Made by a program: the position numbers and the translations under genes
Source: Halopiger aswanensis
GTDB taxonomy: Archaea; Halobacteriota; Halobacteria; Halobacteriales; Natrialbaceae
Assembly (NCBI RefSeq): GCF_003610195.1
Contig: NZ_RAPO01000001.1
Location: 1,240,001-1,304,000 of the forward strand
Length of the DNA: 64,000 bases
Direction: 5' to 3'
Notes under the pieces: model-generated
The model's input: the letters and a program-made list of their open reading frames with translations, nothing else
The model's database searches: none
What the model was told of the DNA's origin: nothing
In this document: positions 1 through 9,569 of the stretch, piece by piece
Position numbering within the stretch: the first letter of the stretch is position 1
Layout of the letters: the number at the start of each line of letters is the position of its first letter

Positions 1-927
1 GTTCTTCCGCGCCGCGTCGCGAGCGAGGAGTCGGGCCGCCTGCACCTGCGTCTGCATCTCCGCGAGTTTGTGCGCGATCGCCTGGTGGTCGGCGATCGGA
101 TTGCCGAACTGCTCGCGCTCGGTCGCGTACTCGAGGGCGTCGTCCAGCGCCGCCTGCGCGAGCCCGACTGCCTGGCTCGCGATCGCGATCCGGCCGCCGG
201 TCAGGATCGAGAAGGCGGCCTTCAGCCCCTTCCCGACCTCCGTCAGGCGGTTCTCCGCTGGAATCCGAACGTCGTCGAACACCAGCGTCGTCGTGTCGCT
301 GGCCCGCAGGCCGAGTTTGTCCTCCTTCTTGCCGACCTCGAGGCCCGCCGCGTCCTTGGGCACGAGAAACTGGGTGATGGTGTCGGCATCCGAGTCACCG
401 TTGGACTCGTCCGCTACCTTCGCAAACAAGATCACGACGCCGGAGCGCTCGCCGTTCGTAATCCACTGTTTCGTCCCGTTGAGCACGTACTCCTCCGACT
501 CTTCGTCGAGCCGCGCCGTCGTACTCATCTCGGCGGGGTTCGATCCCGCGTCGGGTTCCGACAGCGCGAACGCGCCGACCGGTCGCCCGTCGACCATTTC
601 GGGGAGCCATTCGTCCGTGTGGGATTCGGAACCGAACTCGCGGATGCAGGCGGTCGCGAGCGAGTGAACCGACAGCGCCGTCGCCAGCGAGAGGTGGCCG
701 TAGGCGAGTTCCTCGTAGACGACGCTGGCCGTGAGCGGGTCGGCGTCGAACCCGCCGTACGCCTCGGGAACGGTGAGCCCGGTGAGATCGAGTTCCGCGA
801 GGCCGTCCCAGACGTCCTCGGGAAACTCCCCGTTCGCATCTGCTTCCGCCGCGACGGGTCGTACCTCTCGCTCGACGAACTCCCGGACGCTGTCCCTGAC
901 GAGTTCCTGTTCCGGTGAAAGCGACAT
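1..927 (-). CDS. Acyl-CoA dehydrogenase, C-terminus cut by window edge
   Basis: The frame runs unbroken from an ATG at 927 to base 1, giving the first 309 residues of a protein that normally has about 380. Family knowledge: acyl-CoA dehydrogenases are cytoplasmic FAD flavoproteins that oxidise acyl-CoA to trans-2-enoyl-CoA. Visible family signatures are the N-terminal helical domain (PEQELVRDSVREFV), the middle beta-domain strings FALSEPDAGSNP and KQWITNG, and the helix containing ATEREQFGNPIADHQ. The catalytic glutamate region lies beyond the left edge. It is divergently arranged with the carboxypeptidase-like gene at 1084. Chain-length specificity cannot be read from this part. Confidence 0.95.
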   Translation of the reverse strand, partial: MSLSPEQELVRDSVREFVEREVRPVAAEADANGEFPEDVWDGLAELDLTGLTVPEAYGGFDADPLTASVVYEELAYGHLSLATALSVHSLATACIREFGSESHTDEWLPEMVDGRPVGAFALSEPDAGSNPAEMSTTARLDEESEEYVLNGTKQWITNGERSGVVILFAKVADESNGDSDADTITQFLVPKDAAGLEVGKKEDKLGLRASDTTTLVFDDVRIPAENRLTEVGKGLKAAFSILTGGRIAIASQAVGLAQAALDDALEYATEREQFGNPIADHQAIAHKLAEMQTQVQAARLLARDAARKN

Positions 928-1034
928 GAGGCAAGTATTGCGGGCCGCCGTGGTAAACGTGCCGCCGAGCGGTCGGTCTCGAGGCGGAACCGCGAGAAGA
1001 TAGCGATTGCGACGGATCAGATAGCGCGCTGGTT

Positions 1035-1065
1035 CGTGTAATGATACCCACAACTACGTGTAATG
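1035..1065. repeat. Pair of 9-bp direct repeats in a divergent promoter region
   Basis: CGTGTAATG occurs at 1035-1043 and again at 1057-1065, a 22-bp period (about two helical turns), between the divergent acyl-CoA dehydrogenase and M14 genes. The second copy lies just 5' of the M14 start at 1084. It could be a regulator site on one DNA face or chance; no regulator is adjacent. Confidence 0.35.
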
Positions 1066-1083
1066 GAGTCAATGTAACTACAT

Positions 1084-2487
1084 ATGAGCGATCCGTCAGC
1101 GCCGCCCGCGCGGACGTTCGAGTGGCTCGACGAGTCGATTCCCCGCTACGAGTCGTTTTTCTCGGTCCGCAAGCACCGCGAGCGCGATCGGGAACTCGCC
1201 GACGTACACGAGCACGTAACGTACGAAGGACTTGGCGAAAGCGCCGACGGGAACCCGATCTGGGCAGTGACCGTCGGCGAAGGCAGTCGGACCGCACTCC
1301 TGCTCGGCGCGCCCCATCCGAACGAACCGATCGGGTCGATGACCATCGATTTCCTCCTCCACGAACTCGCGACGAACGACGACCTCCGCGCGTCCCTCGA
1401 CTACGAGTTCGTCTGCGTCCCGGTCGCGGACCCGGACGGCGTCCGGCGGAACGAGGGCTGGTTCGACGGCCCGTTTACGCTCGCGAATTACGCGCAAAAC
1501 TTCTACCGGCCGCCGCCGGAACGTCAGGTCGAAGCCACGTTTCCGGTCGACCGCGAGGGTTACTCGTTCGACGACCCAATTCCGGCGACGCGAGCGCTGG
1601 CCGACCTGATCGGGGCCCGTCGCCCCGAGTTCGTCTACAGCTTCCACAACACCGCGTTCGGCGGCTGCTACTACGTCGTCACCGAACCGCTCGAGCCGCT
1701 ACACGACGCGCTGCGGTCGCTTCCGGCAGAATACGGCGTATCGCTCAACCGCGGCGAGCCGGAGCGGTTCATCGACGAGGCGTTCGACGACGCCGTCCGC
1801 CGGCTCCCGACGTTCGCGGATCGGTTCGACGCCGCCGAGACGGACGACGATGACGGAGAGGGTTCCGACGAACCGCTACTCGGCGGCAACGCCTACGATT
1901 ACGCGAGCCGCTTCGAGGACGACGTGGTCGAGTTCGCGGTCGAACTCCCGTACTTCTCCGCCCCGCGAATCGGCGATCAAACTCGACTCGAGCGCTCCCG
2001 CGAGGCCGTCATCCGCGAGGGCGTCCAGCACCGCCGATCGTTCCTCGAGGAAATCGCGGATCCGCTCGACGCCGTTGCCGAGTACCTGCCGGACACGCCG
2101 ATGGCCCACGAAGCGGCTGGCGTCTTCGGCTACTTCGAGGACGAACTCGAGGGGAAACTCGACTGGGCGACCTCGGTGTCGGAGACCGACGAACCCGGGA
2201 CCGTCGCCCAGTACGTCGACGAGCGATTCATCCGCCAGTACCACCTGCTGACGTACCTCGGAATGTTGCTCCGCTCGATCGACCGTGCCGCAATGAGTGC
2301 CGACGGCGAGGTCCGCGACACGTTGCTAGACGCGAAGCGGACGCTCGAGGACGTCTTTCACGACCGACTCGGGGAGATTCGGACCGAACTCGATTACGAG
2401 ACGATTCCGATCTGGAAACTCGTCGCGATTCAGGCGCGGGCGGGACTGATTTGTCTGGATCATCGACAGCGGGAGCGTGAGCCCTGA
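1084..2487 (+). CDS. M14 family zinc carboxypeptidase-like protein
   Basis: 467 residues. Family knowledge: M14 enzymes are zinc metallopeptidases or deacylases that remove C-terminal residues or amide-linked groups. Zinc ligands are visible as HPNE (His78, Glu81) after a beta strand and a third His in SFHNT (His188); the expected general-base glutamate is in AVELPYF (Glu287). A short Asp/Glu-rich insertion near residues 250-262 is typical of halophilic surface loops. About 140 residues after the catalytic glutamate form a helical C-terminal extension not needed for the core fold. No signal peptide is seen, so a cytoplasmic role is likely; the substrate is unknown. The gene stands alone, convergent with the PRC-barrel gene. 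Confidence 0.85.
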   Translation: MSDPSAPPARTFEWLDESIPRYESFFSVRKHRERDRELADVHEHVTYEGLGESADGNPIWAVTVGEGSRTALLLGAPHPNEPIGSMTIDFLLHELATNDDLRASLDYEFVCVPVADPDGVRRNEGWFDGPFTLANYAQNFYRPPPERQVEATFPVDREGYSFDDPIPATRALADLIGARRPEFVYSFHNTAFGGCYYVVTEPLEPLHDALRSLPAEYGVSLNRGEPERFIDEAFDDAVRRLPTFADRFDAAETDDDDGEGSDEPLLGGNAYDYASRFEDDVVEFAVELPYFSAPRIGDQTRLERSREAVIREGVQHRRSFLEEIADPLDAVAEYLPDTPMAHEAAGVFGYFEDELEGKLDWATSVSETDEPGTVAQYVDERFIRQYHLLTYLGMLLRSIDRAAMSADGEVRDTLLDAKRTLEDVFHDRLGEIRTELDYETIPIWKLVAIQARAGLICLDHRQREREP

Positions 2488-2609
2488 CAGCAGGCGTTCT
2501 CACCGACTGAATCACGCGGCAGCGATTCCGTCAGTTCACGGTTTTGATATAGCATTTATACGTTTATTCGTGTGATGGAGAGGATCGTCTCGAGACGGAT
2601 AGAAGCGAG

Positions 2610-3206
2610 TTACGTTCCGTCCTCGTCGGTATCAGCGTCCGCGTCACTCCCATCATCCGCGTCGTCGGGATTGACGGCTGCGTCGGATCGCTGGGCGTCC
2701 TCCTCGGGGTCGACCGTCGCGTCGCTTCGTTGGAACTCGTCGTCCATATCGTCGGGATTGACTTCGAACCCGGACGCGTCGTCAGTCAGTTCAGACGGAT
2801 CAGCGGAGAGACCGCGATCGGTCGCCTCGTCGGGCTCCGACTCGTCGTCTTCCATCGGCTCCGAAACGTCCGTCTCGTCCATGCCGCTCATACTCCCCGC
2901 GGGTTCGGTTCGGTCGGTACTCGCGTCGGCCGTCGATTCTTCGCCCCCGTCGTCAGGCGCGTGCTCGAGCAGCGATCCCTCGAGTCGGATCGCGTCGTCG
3001 GTGACCTCGGCGACGGCCTCGTGGTCCAGCGGCAGGGGCTCGTCGGCGCGACTCTCCCAGCCGATCGACGACTTGATCGAATCCACGGCGTCCGCGTTGG
3101 GTCGGACGTAGGCGATATCGTCCTCGACGGTCTCGATCGTCCCGACCCGGTCGCCGTTGGCGTTCTCGACCGGCTTCCCGCGGTCGTCGTCCGTAAACTC
3201 GGGCAT
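2610..3206 (-). CDS. PRC-barrel domain protein with acidic low-complexity tail
   Basis: 198 residues from the ATG at 3206, which gives the usual MPEFTDDDRGK start; a TTG nine codons upstream is less likely. Residues about 1-80 look like a PRC-barrel, a small beta domain found in RNA-processing and photosynthetic reaction-centre proteins: GKPVENANGDRVG and later a strand pattern ending DDAIRLEG. The remaining 115 residues are a disordered, very acidic region with loose repeats of SDATVDPEEDAQ and SDAAVNPDDAD type, ending in Asp/Glu. Such stand-alone PRC-barrel proteins are common in haloarchaea and their function is not known. It converges with the M14 gene and is divergent from the malic enzyme. 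Confidence 0.75.
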   Translation of the reverse strand: MPEFTDDDRGKPVENANGDRVGTIETVEDDIAYVRPNADAVDSIKSSIGWESRADEPLPLDHEAVAEVTDDAIRLEGSLLEHAPDDGGEESTADASTDRTEPAGSMSGMDETDVSEPMEDDESEPDEATDRGLSADPSELTDDASGFEVNPDDMDDEFQRSDATVDPEEDAQRSDAAVNPDDADDGSDADADTDEDGT

Positions 3207-3394
3207 GGGTAGCGGTAGTCGAATCCGGGCCAAGCGACTGGTGCCTGCAACAGCCGTGGCAGTGAGGGCGAGCGGAGACTACCGGCCACGCACTCGAAGC
3301 GGGATTCGGAGCGATCGGCTGACAAACACGCAGAAGTATCGGCCAAAACCGCGGGATAGCGACGGGTCGGTCAGATATCGACGCCACCCCATAC

Positions 3395-3402
3395 GTTTTT
3401 GC
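3395..3402 (+). promoter_or_regulatory. Candidate TATA element of the malic enzyme gene
   Basis: T-rich GTTTTTGC lies 23-30 nt before the ATG at 3425, the distance expected for a leaderless haloarchaeal transcript. It is a weak match on sequence alone. Confidence 0.4.
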
Positions 3403-3424
3403 TTGCATACTGGAAACGGACGGT

Positions 3425-5680
3425 ATGTCACTCGAAGACGACTCCCTCGAGTACCACGCGGAGCGGCCGCCCGGGAAACTCGAGATCAGGACGACGAAGC
3501 CCACGAACACTCAGCGGGAGTTGAGCCTCGCGTACTCGCCCGGCGTCGCCGGCCCCTGCCGGGCGATCGACGAGGACCCCGACGAGGCCTACCGCTACAC
3601 GGTCAAGGGGAACCTCGTCGGCGTCGTCTCGAACGGGTCGGCCGTCCTCGGACTGGGCGATATCGGTCCGCAGGCGTCGAAACCCGTCATGGAGGGGAAA
3701 GGGGTGCTGTTCAAGCGCTTCGCCGATATCGACGTCTTCGACGTGGAACTCGACCACGACGATCCGGACGACTTCGTCGACTCCGTCGCCGGAATGGAGC
3801 CGACCTTCGGCGGGATCAATCTCGAGGACATCAAGGCGCCCGAGTGTTTCGTCATCGAGGAGCGCCTCCGCGAGCGGATGGACATTCCGGTCTTTCACGA
3901 CGACCAGCACGGGACCGCGATCATCTCCGGTGCCGCGCTGTTGAACGCGACGGAAATCGCCGGCAAGGACCTCGAGGATCTCGAGGTGACCTTCGCCGGC
4001 GCCGGTGCGGCGGCGGTCGCGACCGCTCGATTCTACGTCTCGCTGGGCGTTAAGCGGGAGAATATCACGATGGTCGATATCGACGGCATTCTCACCACCG
4101 AGCGGGCAGAAGCCGGTGATCTGAACGCCTACAACCGCGAGTTCGCGAAAGACGTTCCGGAGGGGGGCCTCGAGCAAGCGATGGAGGGCGCCGACGTCTT
4201 CGTCGGCCTCGCGGCCGGCGGCATCGTCTCACAGGAGATGGTCCGCTCGATGGCGGCGGATCCGATCATCTTCGCGATGGCGAACCCGACACCTGAAATC
4301 GGCTACGAGGAGGCCAAGGAGGCCCGCGACGATACGGTCATTATGGCGACCGGCCGCTCCGATTACCCGAACCAGGTCAACAACGTGCTGGGCTTTCCCT
4401 TCATCTTCCGCGGAGCACTCGACGTCCGCGCCACCGAGATCAACGAGGCGATGAAAGTCGCCGCCGCGGAGGCGCTCGCCGACCTCGCGAAGGAGGACGT
4501 CCCCGACGCCGTTCGCAAGGCCTACGGCGACCAGCCCCTGCAGTTCGGCCCCGAGTACATCATCCCGAAGCCGATGGATCCCCGTGTGCTGTTCGAACTC
4601 GCACCCGCCGTCGCGCAGGCGGCGATCGACACCGGCGTCGCCCGGACCGACCTCGAGGTCGACACCTACGTCGAGGAACTCGAGGCCCGGCTGGGCAAGT
4701 CCCGCGAGATGATGCGCGTCGTCCTCAACAAGGCCCAGAGCGACCCCAAGCGCCTCGCGCTCGCGGAAGGAGATAACGAGAAGATCATCCGAGCAGCCTA
4801 CCAGCTCCGGGAGCAAGGGATCGCCGAGCCGGTCCTGATCGGCAACCGCGACGAGATCGAGCGGACGGCGGACGAACTCGGCCTCGAGTTCGAGCCCGAA
4901 ATCGTCGACCCCGAGACCGGCGACTACGACGAGTACGTCGACGCGCTCTACCAGCGGCGCAAGCGCAAGGGAATCACCCGGACGGAGGCCGCGGAGTTCA
5001 TCGAGGACAGCAACTACTTCGCGTCGGTGATGGTCGATCAGGGCGACGCCGACGCGATGCTAACGGGGCTAACTCACCACTACCCGTCGGCGCTGCGGCC
5101 GCTCCTGCAGGTCATCGGCACCGCCGAGGACGTCGACTACGCCGCCGGCGTCTACATGTTGACGTTCAAGAACCGGGTCGTCTTCCTCGCGGACGCGACG
5201 GTAAACCAGGACCCCGACGCGGAAACGCTCGCCGAGGTGACCCAGCACGCGGCCGACATCGCCCGGCGGTTCGACGTCGAACCCCGCGCGGCCCTCCTCT
5301 CCTATTCCGACTTCGGCAGCGTCGACAACGAGGGCACCCGCAAACCCCGGCGCGCGGCCGAGATACTGCGGGACGATCCGGCCGTCGATTTCCCCGTCGA
5401 CGGCGAGATGCAGGCCGATACCGCCGTCGTCGAGGAGACCCTGCAGGGCACTTACGAGTTCGCCGACCTCGACGAACCGGCGAACGTGCTCGTCCTGCCG
5501 AACCTCGAGGCGGGCAACATCACCTACAAGCTGCTCCAGCGGTTGGGCGGCGCCGAGGCGGTCGGCCCGATGCTCGCCGGGATGGCCGAACCGGTCCACG
5601 TCCTCCAGCGCGACGACGAAGTCAAGGACATCGTGAATCTGGCGGCGGTCGCGACGGTCGAGGCCCAGCGCTCCGACTGA
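3425..5680 (+). CDS. maeB: NADP-dependent malic enzyme with phosphotransacetylase-like domain
   Basis: 751 residues, the size of the long MaeB-type enzymes. It catalyses oxidative decarboxylation of malate to pyruvate, feeding gluconeogenesis and NADPH supply in the cytoplasm. Residues about 15-420 are the malic enzyme: [11 protein letters not shown], the lysine-containing [20 protein letters not shown] region, the metal-binding [14 protein letters not shown] segment, HDDQHGTA and the Rossmann turn [10 protein letters not shown]. From about residue 430 a phosphate-acetyltransferase fold begins ([14 protein letters not shown]). In characterised bacterial MaeB proteins this domain is regulatory, binding acetyl-CoA, rather than catalytic. 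With the malate:quinone oxidoreductase at 22.6-24.0 kb it gives two malate outlets in this window. Confidence 0.95.
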   Translation: MSLEDDSLEYHAERPPGKLEIRTTKPTNTQRELSLAYSPGVAGPCRAIDEDPDEAYRYTVKGNLVGVVSNGSAVLGLGDIGPQASKPVMEGKGVLFKRFADIDVFDVELDHDDPDDFVDSVAGMEPTFGGINLEDIKAPECFVIEERLRERMDIPVFHDDQHGTAIISGAALLNATEIAGKDLEDLEVTFAGAGAAAVATARFYVSLGVKRENITMVDIDGILTTERAEAGDLNAYNREFAKDVPEGGLEQAMEGADVFVGLAAGGIVSQEMVRSMAADPIIFAMANPTPEIGYEEAKEARDDTVIMATGRSDYPNQVNNVLGFPFIFRGALDVRATEINEAMKVAAAEALADLAKEDVPDAVRKAYGDQPLQFGPEYIIPKPMDPRVLFELAPAVAQAAIDTGVARTDLEVDTYVEELEARLGKSREMMRVVLNKAQSDPKRLALAEGDNEKIIRAAYQLREQGIAEPVLIGNRDEIERTADELGLEFEPEIVDPETGDYDEYVDALYQRRKRKGITRTEAAEFIEDSNYFASVMVDQGDADAMLTGLTHHYPSALRPLLQVIGTAEDVDYAAGVYMLTFKNRVVFLADATVNQDPDAETLAEVTQHAADIARRFDVEPRAALLSYSDFGSVDNEGTRKPRRAAEILRDDPAVDFPVDGEMQADTAVVEETLQGTYEFADLDEPANVLVLPNLEAGNITYKLLQRLGGAEAVGPMLAGMAEPVHVLQRDDEVKDIVNLAAVATVEAQRSD

Positions 5681-5779
5681 TCTGGAAAGTCGCTCGAGGG
5701 GCCGTCGTTCGTCCGCTTTTCCGTCGCTGATTCCGGCCGACAGATACTGCCTCCTCGAGACGGGAGTGGGAACCGTCGC

Positions 5780-6952
5780 ATGGACTGGCGGTACCGCGAG
5801 ACGGTGCTGGCGCTGTGTACGCTCGCCTTTTTCGCGACGATGGTGGGGCGACTGGCCTTCAGCCCGGTCGTCCCCGAAATCACGGGCGAGTTCGGCGTCA
5901 GCAACACTCACGTCGGAATCGCGCTGACGGGCATGTGGCTCGCGTACGCGTTCGCGCAGTACCCGAGCGGGATCCTCGCCGACCGGTACGGGGAGCGACT
6001 CGTTATCTTGGCGTCGGTCGGCGGCACCGGCGCGACCTGTCTCCTCGTCGTCTTCGCACCCCATTTCGCCGTCTTCGTGCTCGGGGCGGTCTTGCTCGGT
6101 GGCGCCGCCGGACTCCACTACAGCGTCGCGACGGCGCTGCTTACCCGAACGTACGACGATCTCGGAACTGCAGTCGGCATTCACAACGCCGGCGCGCCGG
6201 CCGCGGGGCTGATAACGCCGGTCGTCGTCTCCTGGATCGCCGTCCGGTACGGCTGGCGGCCAGCAGTCTCGATCACGGCGGCCGTCGCCGTACCGGCCGC
6301 CGTGCTCTTCGCGTGGCGCGTACGGCCGACCGAGCCCCGCCGCCCCGACCAACCGCTCCGGGAGCGACTCTCGCCGGGGCCGATGCTCGAGGTGCTGTCG
6401 CGGCCGCCGATCGTCTACACCGGCGTCATCGCCATCATCTTCGATTTCACCTGGCAGGGACTGGCCTCGTTTCTGCCGACGTTTTTCGTCGAATTCCACG
6501 GCTACGCGACGACGACGGCCGGCACCATGTTCGCCGGCTATTTCATCGTACAGGGAGTGCTCCAGATCGCCGTCGGCCGAATCGCCGATCGGTTGGGCCG
6601 CGATATCGGTATCCTCTGTTGTGCGGCGACCGGGATCGCGGGGCTCGCGTTACTCGTCGTCGGCACCGGCTTGGTGGCGCTCTCGAGCGGTATCGTGCTG
6701 CTCGGGACGGGCATGGGCTGGGGCGCCGCGGTCTTCCCGCGGTTCATGGATCACCTCTCTGAAGCCGAGCAAAGCGCCGGCTTCGGACTCGTCCGAACCG
6801 TCTACATGATCGTCGCCTCGACGGGCTCGATCGCCGTCGGATTCGTTACCGATGTCGCCGGCTGGGCGGCCTCCTTCGGCGCGCTGGCCGCGCTGCTGGC
6901 GATCGTCCTCTGCCTGCTGGCGGCCAATCGAGCCCTCGATCACAGGTATTAA
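5780..6952 (+). CDS. MFS transporter
   Basis: 390 residues with about 12 hydrophobic helices, the length of a standard major facilitator. The loop between helices 2 and 3 carries the MFS signature form GILADRYGER, with a second copy GRIADRLGRD in the second half after helix 8, as expected from the internal duplication. It sits in the cytoplasmic membrane and would exchange a small solute for protons or another ion; the substrate cannot be read. The ATG at 5780 follows a 99-nt gap after the malic enzyme. It precedes the glycerate kinase gene by about 108 nt, so an organic-acid substrate is possible, but this is only a context guess. Confidence 0.9.
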   Translation: MDWRYRETVLALCTLAFFATMVGRLAFSPVVPEITGEFGVSNTHVGIALTGMWLAYAFAQYPSGILADRYGERLVILASVGGTGATCLLVVFAPHFAVFVLGAVLLGGAAGLHYSVATALLTRTYDDLGTAVGIHNAGAPAAGLITPVVVSWIAVRYGWRPAVSITAAVAVPAAVLFAWRVRPTEPRRPDQPLRERLSPGPMLEVLSRPPIVYTGVIAIIFDFTWQGLASFLPTFFVEFHGYATTTAGTMFAGYFIVQGVLQIAVGRIADRLGRDIGILCCAATGIAGLALLVVGTGLVALSSGIVLLGTGMGWGAAVFPRFMDHLSEAEQSAGFGLVRTVYMIVASTGSIAVGFVTDVAGWAASFGALAALLAIVLCLLAANRALDHRY

Positions 6953-7027
6953 ATCACTATTCGCTATACGAAATGCAGCACAACTCGAGAACGTGGCCGC
7001 TCTCGAGGGGCGACGAACAGGCTCGGT

Positions 7028-7036
7028 AGATACATA
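7028..7036 (+). promoter_or_regulatory. Candidate TATA element of the glycerate kinase gene
   Basis: AGATACATA lies 25-33 nt before the ATG at 7061, fitting a separate, probably leaderless transcript rather than read-through from the MFS gene. Confidence 0.45.
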
Positions 7037-7060
7037 CGGCTCTCCGCGGTACGGCGTCGC

Positions 7061-8419
7061 ATGGCTGATATTCGGTTCCGGAATCGAGACGCGCTCGCGC
7101 GGACCGACGCCCACGACGTCGCCCTCGAGTGCCTGCGGGCGGGGATCGAAGCCGCTCACCCGGCCGCGCGGGTCGACGAGACGATTGTCGTTCGCGACGG
7201 CACCCTCACCGTCACGACCGTCGACGGGACGACAACCGAGTACGACCTCGATGACTACGACGACGTCCTTCTGGTCGGGGGCGGTAACGCCGCGGGTCAC
7301 TTCGCGACGGCGCTCGAGGACGAACTCGGCGATCGGCTGACCGACGGCGCCGTGGTCACGGACGATCCGAGCGAGACGGCGACGGTCGACCTGCTGGCCG
7401 GCGACCATCCGATTCCGAGCGAGCGCGGCGTCGAGCACGCGTCGAGTGTGCTCGAGATCGCCGAGCGCGCGGACGAGGACGACCTCGTGATCGCGACGAT
7501 CACCGGCGGGGGCAGCGCGCTGCTTGCAGCCCCCGCCGAGCCGCTATCACTGTCCGATCTGCAGGCGGTCACCGAGGAACTGCTCGCCTGCGGCGCGACG
7601 ATCGACGAGATCAACGCCGTCCGCAAGCACTGCTCGGCGATCAAGGGCGGCCAACTCGCTCGCGCCGCGGCGCCGGCGACCGTCGCGACGCTCGTCCTCA
7701 GCGACGTGGTCGGCGACGACCTGAGCGTGATCGCCAGCGGCCCTACCGTTCCGGATCCGTCGACGTACGGCGACGCTCTCGGAGTACTCGAGCGGTACGA
7801 CCTCGACGTGCCGGCGGCGGTTCGAGACCACCTCGAAGCCGGCGCACGGGGGAACCGACCGGAGACGCCGACGGCCGACGATCCGGCGTTCGACCGGACG
7901 AGCGCGCACGTGCTCGGCAGCGGACGCACGGCGCTCGAGGCGGCCCGCGAAGCCGCCGCGGAGCGAGGGTACGAACCGCTCGTGCTCGCCGCAGGAGTGC
8001 GCGGCGAAGCGCGGGAGGCCGCGCTCACGCACGTCGCGATCGCCGAGGAGTGTCGCGAAACCGGCGAGCCGGCATCGCCGCCCGCTGTTCTGCTTTCAGG
8101 CGGCGAGACGACGGTCACGCTCGGCGACGAGCCCGGTTGCGGCGGGCCGAACCAGGAGTTCGTCCTGAACGGCGCGCTCGACCTCGAGGCCGACGGGATC
8201 GTGGTCGCGAGCGTCGACACGGACGGGATCGACGGTGCGACCGACGCCGCCGGTGCGATCGCGGACGCGACGACGGTGCCGGATGCGGAGGGGCGTGCCG
8301 CGCTCGAGCGCAACGACGTGTTGCCGGTGCTCGACGAGGCGGACGCCCTGCTCAGAACGGGGCCGACGGGGACGAACGTCAACGATCTCAGGGCGATCGT
8401 CGTCGAACCGGTCGAATGA
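7061..8419 (+). CDS. Glycerate 2-kinase (MOFRL / GckA family)
   Basis: 452 residues, normal for the family. It phosphorylates D-glycerate to 2-phosphoglycerate with ATP, admitting glycerate into lower glycolysis. The N-terminal nucleotide-binding half has VGGGNAAGHFA, GDHPIPSERGVE, TGGGSALLAAP and the conserved NAVRKHCSAIKGGQLA helix; the C-terminal MOFRL domain starts near residue 340 with LLSGGETTVTLG and ends in GPTGTNVNDLRA. All blocks are intact, so the enzyme is predicted active. The ATG at 7061 gives the expected short N-terminus. It is the second gene after the malic enzyme on this strand, but separate promoters are likely. Confidence 0.93.
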   Translation: MADIRFRNRDALARTDAHDVALECLRAGIEAAHPAARVDETIVVRDGTLTVTTVDGTTTEYDLDDYDDVLLVGGGNAAGHFATALEDELGDRLTDGAVVTDDPSETATVDLLAGDHPIPSERGVEHASSVLEIAERADEDDLVIATITGGGSALLAAPAEPLSLSDLQAVTEELLACGATIDEINAVRKHCSAIKGGQLARAAAPATVATLVLSDVVGDDLSVIASGPTVPDPSTYGDALGVLERYDLDVPAAVRDHLEAGARGNRPETPTADDPAFDRTSAHVLGSGRTALEAAREAAAERGYEPLVLAAGVRGEAREAALTHVAIAEECRETGEPASPPAVLLSGGETTVTLGDEPGCGGPNQEFVLNGALDLEADGIVVASVDTDGIDGATDAAGAIADATTVPDAEGRAALERNDVLPVLDEADALLRTGPTGTNVNDLRAIVVEPVE

Positions 8420-8670
8420 CGAACGGTCGGTAAGCTCGGCAGCGATTCGGACGTACGGCGCTGGCTCTCGAGTTATTTCCGCCCGCCCTCGAATGCCCAT
8501 ACTGTACTCTGTTCGATGAGTTTCCATTATTTCCATATCGTGTACCATTATTCAGCGGGGGCAGAAGCGTTTCAGCGTCGAACGGAGCGCCTAATCAGGG
8601 GGCTCGCGATACCGATCGGCGCCGCCTGATTACGTCAGTATTGCTGTAAACTGTCCGTCGTGCGGAAACC

Positions 8671-8678
8671 TTTTTTAG
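8671..8678 (+). promoter_or_regulatory. TATA element of rdfA
   Basis: TTTTTTAG lies 23-30 nt upstream of the GTG at 8701. The spacing implies a leaderless mRNA beginning at or next to this GTG and supports that start. Confidence 0.6.
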
Positions 8679-8700
8679 CGATGGCGGGTAGCATTCGGTA

Positions 8701-9339
8701 GTGACCGACACGAAGCCCGACGACCGCACCAGCGAGCCGTGCGGCTGTAAGGTCGGACGCATCGCCGACCAGTACGCCCTCGAGGGGCTCGACGACGAGC
8801 TCGTCCGCTACTGGACCGACCGGACGGAGGACCGCTACAGCACCCGCGACCTCGCGGAACACGTCAACCAACGGGTCCTCGCCGCCGCGCTCGACGAGGC
8901 CGGCCTCCAGTACAAGGACGGCGAAGTCGAGAACACCTACCGACTGCTCACGAGCGACGACGTCAGCAGCGGGACGCGCGTCCAGACGCGCAAGGAACTC
9001 GAGCGCGACGCCGTGCCGATCGAGGACGTCGAGAGCGACTTCGTCTCCCACCAGACGGTCTACAACCACCTGACCGACTGTCTCGAGGCGTCGCTCGAAT
9101 CCCCCAGCGACGAGGAGCGACTCGAGCGAAGCCGGGACAAGCTCGGTGCGCTTCGGAACCGGACATCGGCCGTTACCGAGGACACGATCGACCAACTCGA
9201 GCGGGGCGACGTCCTCGACATCGGGGAGTTCAACGTGCTCGTGAACGTGACGGTGACCTGTGAGGAGTGCAAGACCCAGTACACGGTGCAGGATCTGTTC
9301 GATCAGGGTGGCTGTGACTGCCAGCAGTCCGCGGACTGA
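8701..9339 (+). CDS. rdfA: Rod-determining factor RdfA
   Basis: 212 residues from a GTG start backed by a TATA-like run 25 nt upstream. It matches the haloarchaeal RdfA family, reported in Haloferax volcanii as needed for rod-shaped cells. Visible features are the N-terminal EPCGCKVGRIADQY block (Cys14, Cys16), LDDELVRYWT, LAEHVNQRVL, the EVENTYRLLTSDDVSSG core, SDFVSHQTVYNHL, and a C-terminal cysteine cluster in TCEECKTQYT and GGCDCQQ that probably binds zinc. No membrane segment is present, so a cytoplasmic regulatory role is likely. It is convergent with the Vms1-like gene. The family assignment is from memory of its signature blocks. Confidence 0.85.
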   Translation: MTDTKPDDRTSEPCGCKVGRIADQYALEGLDDELVRYWTDRTEDRYSTRDLAEHVNQRVLAAALDEAGLQYKDGEVENTYRLLTSDDVSSGTRVQTRKELERDAVPIEDVESDFVSHQTVYNHLTDCLEASLESPSDEERLERSRDKLGALRNRTSAVTEDTIDQLERGDVLDIGEFNVLVNVTVTCEECKTQYTVQDLFDQGGCDCQQSAD

Positions 9340-9569
9340 GTGCGCCCGATCGGTGATCGCTTACCGTCGCCGCAGTTCGCGACGTCTACTGGTCCTCACG
9401 TCCACCGGGACAACTGCAGCTCCGCTTTCGACACGTAGTTTCAGATCCGAATGATACTATTCGTTCTGGTAGCTCGAGCCAAGAGCGTGCGGTACTGTTC
9501 GGCAGGGGTGACTGTGGAGGTTCGGAGACGAGGGCAGCGGAATGCGTGAACCCCACCGTCGGTGTCCGT

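Noticed and set aside
8096-8548. Minus-strand frame starting MEIMETHRTEYSMGIRGR
   Set aside because: After about 50 residues it is the antisense of the glycerate kinase; no promoter or family signature.
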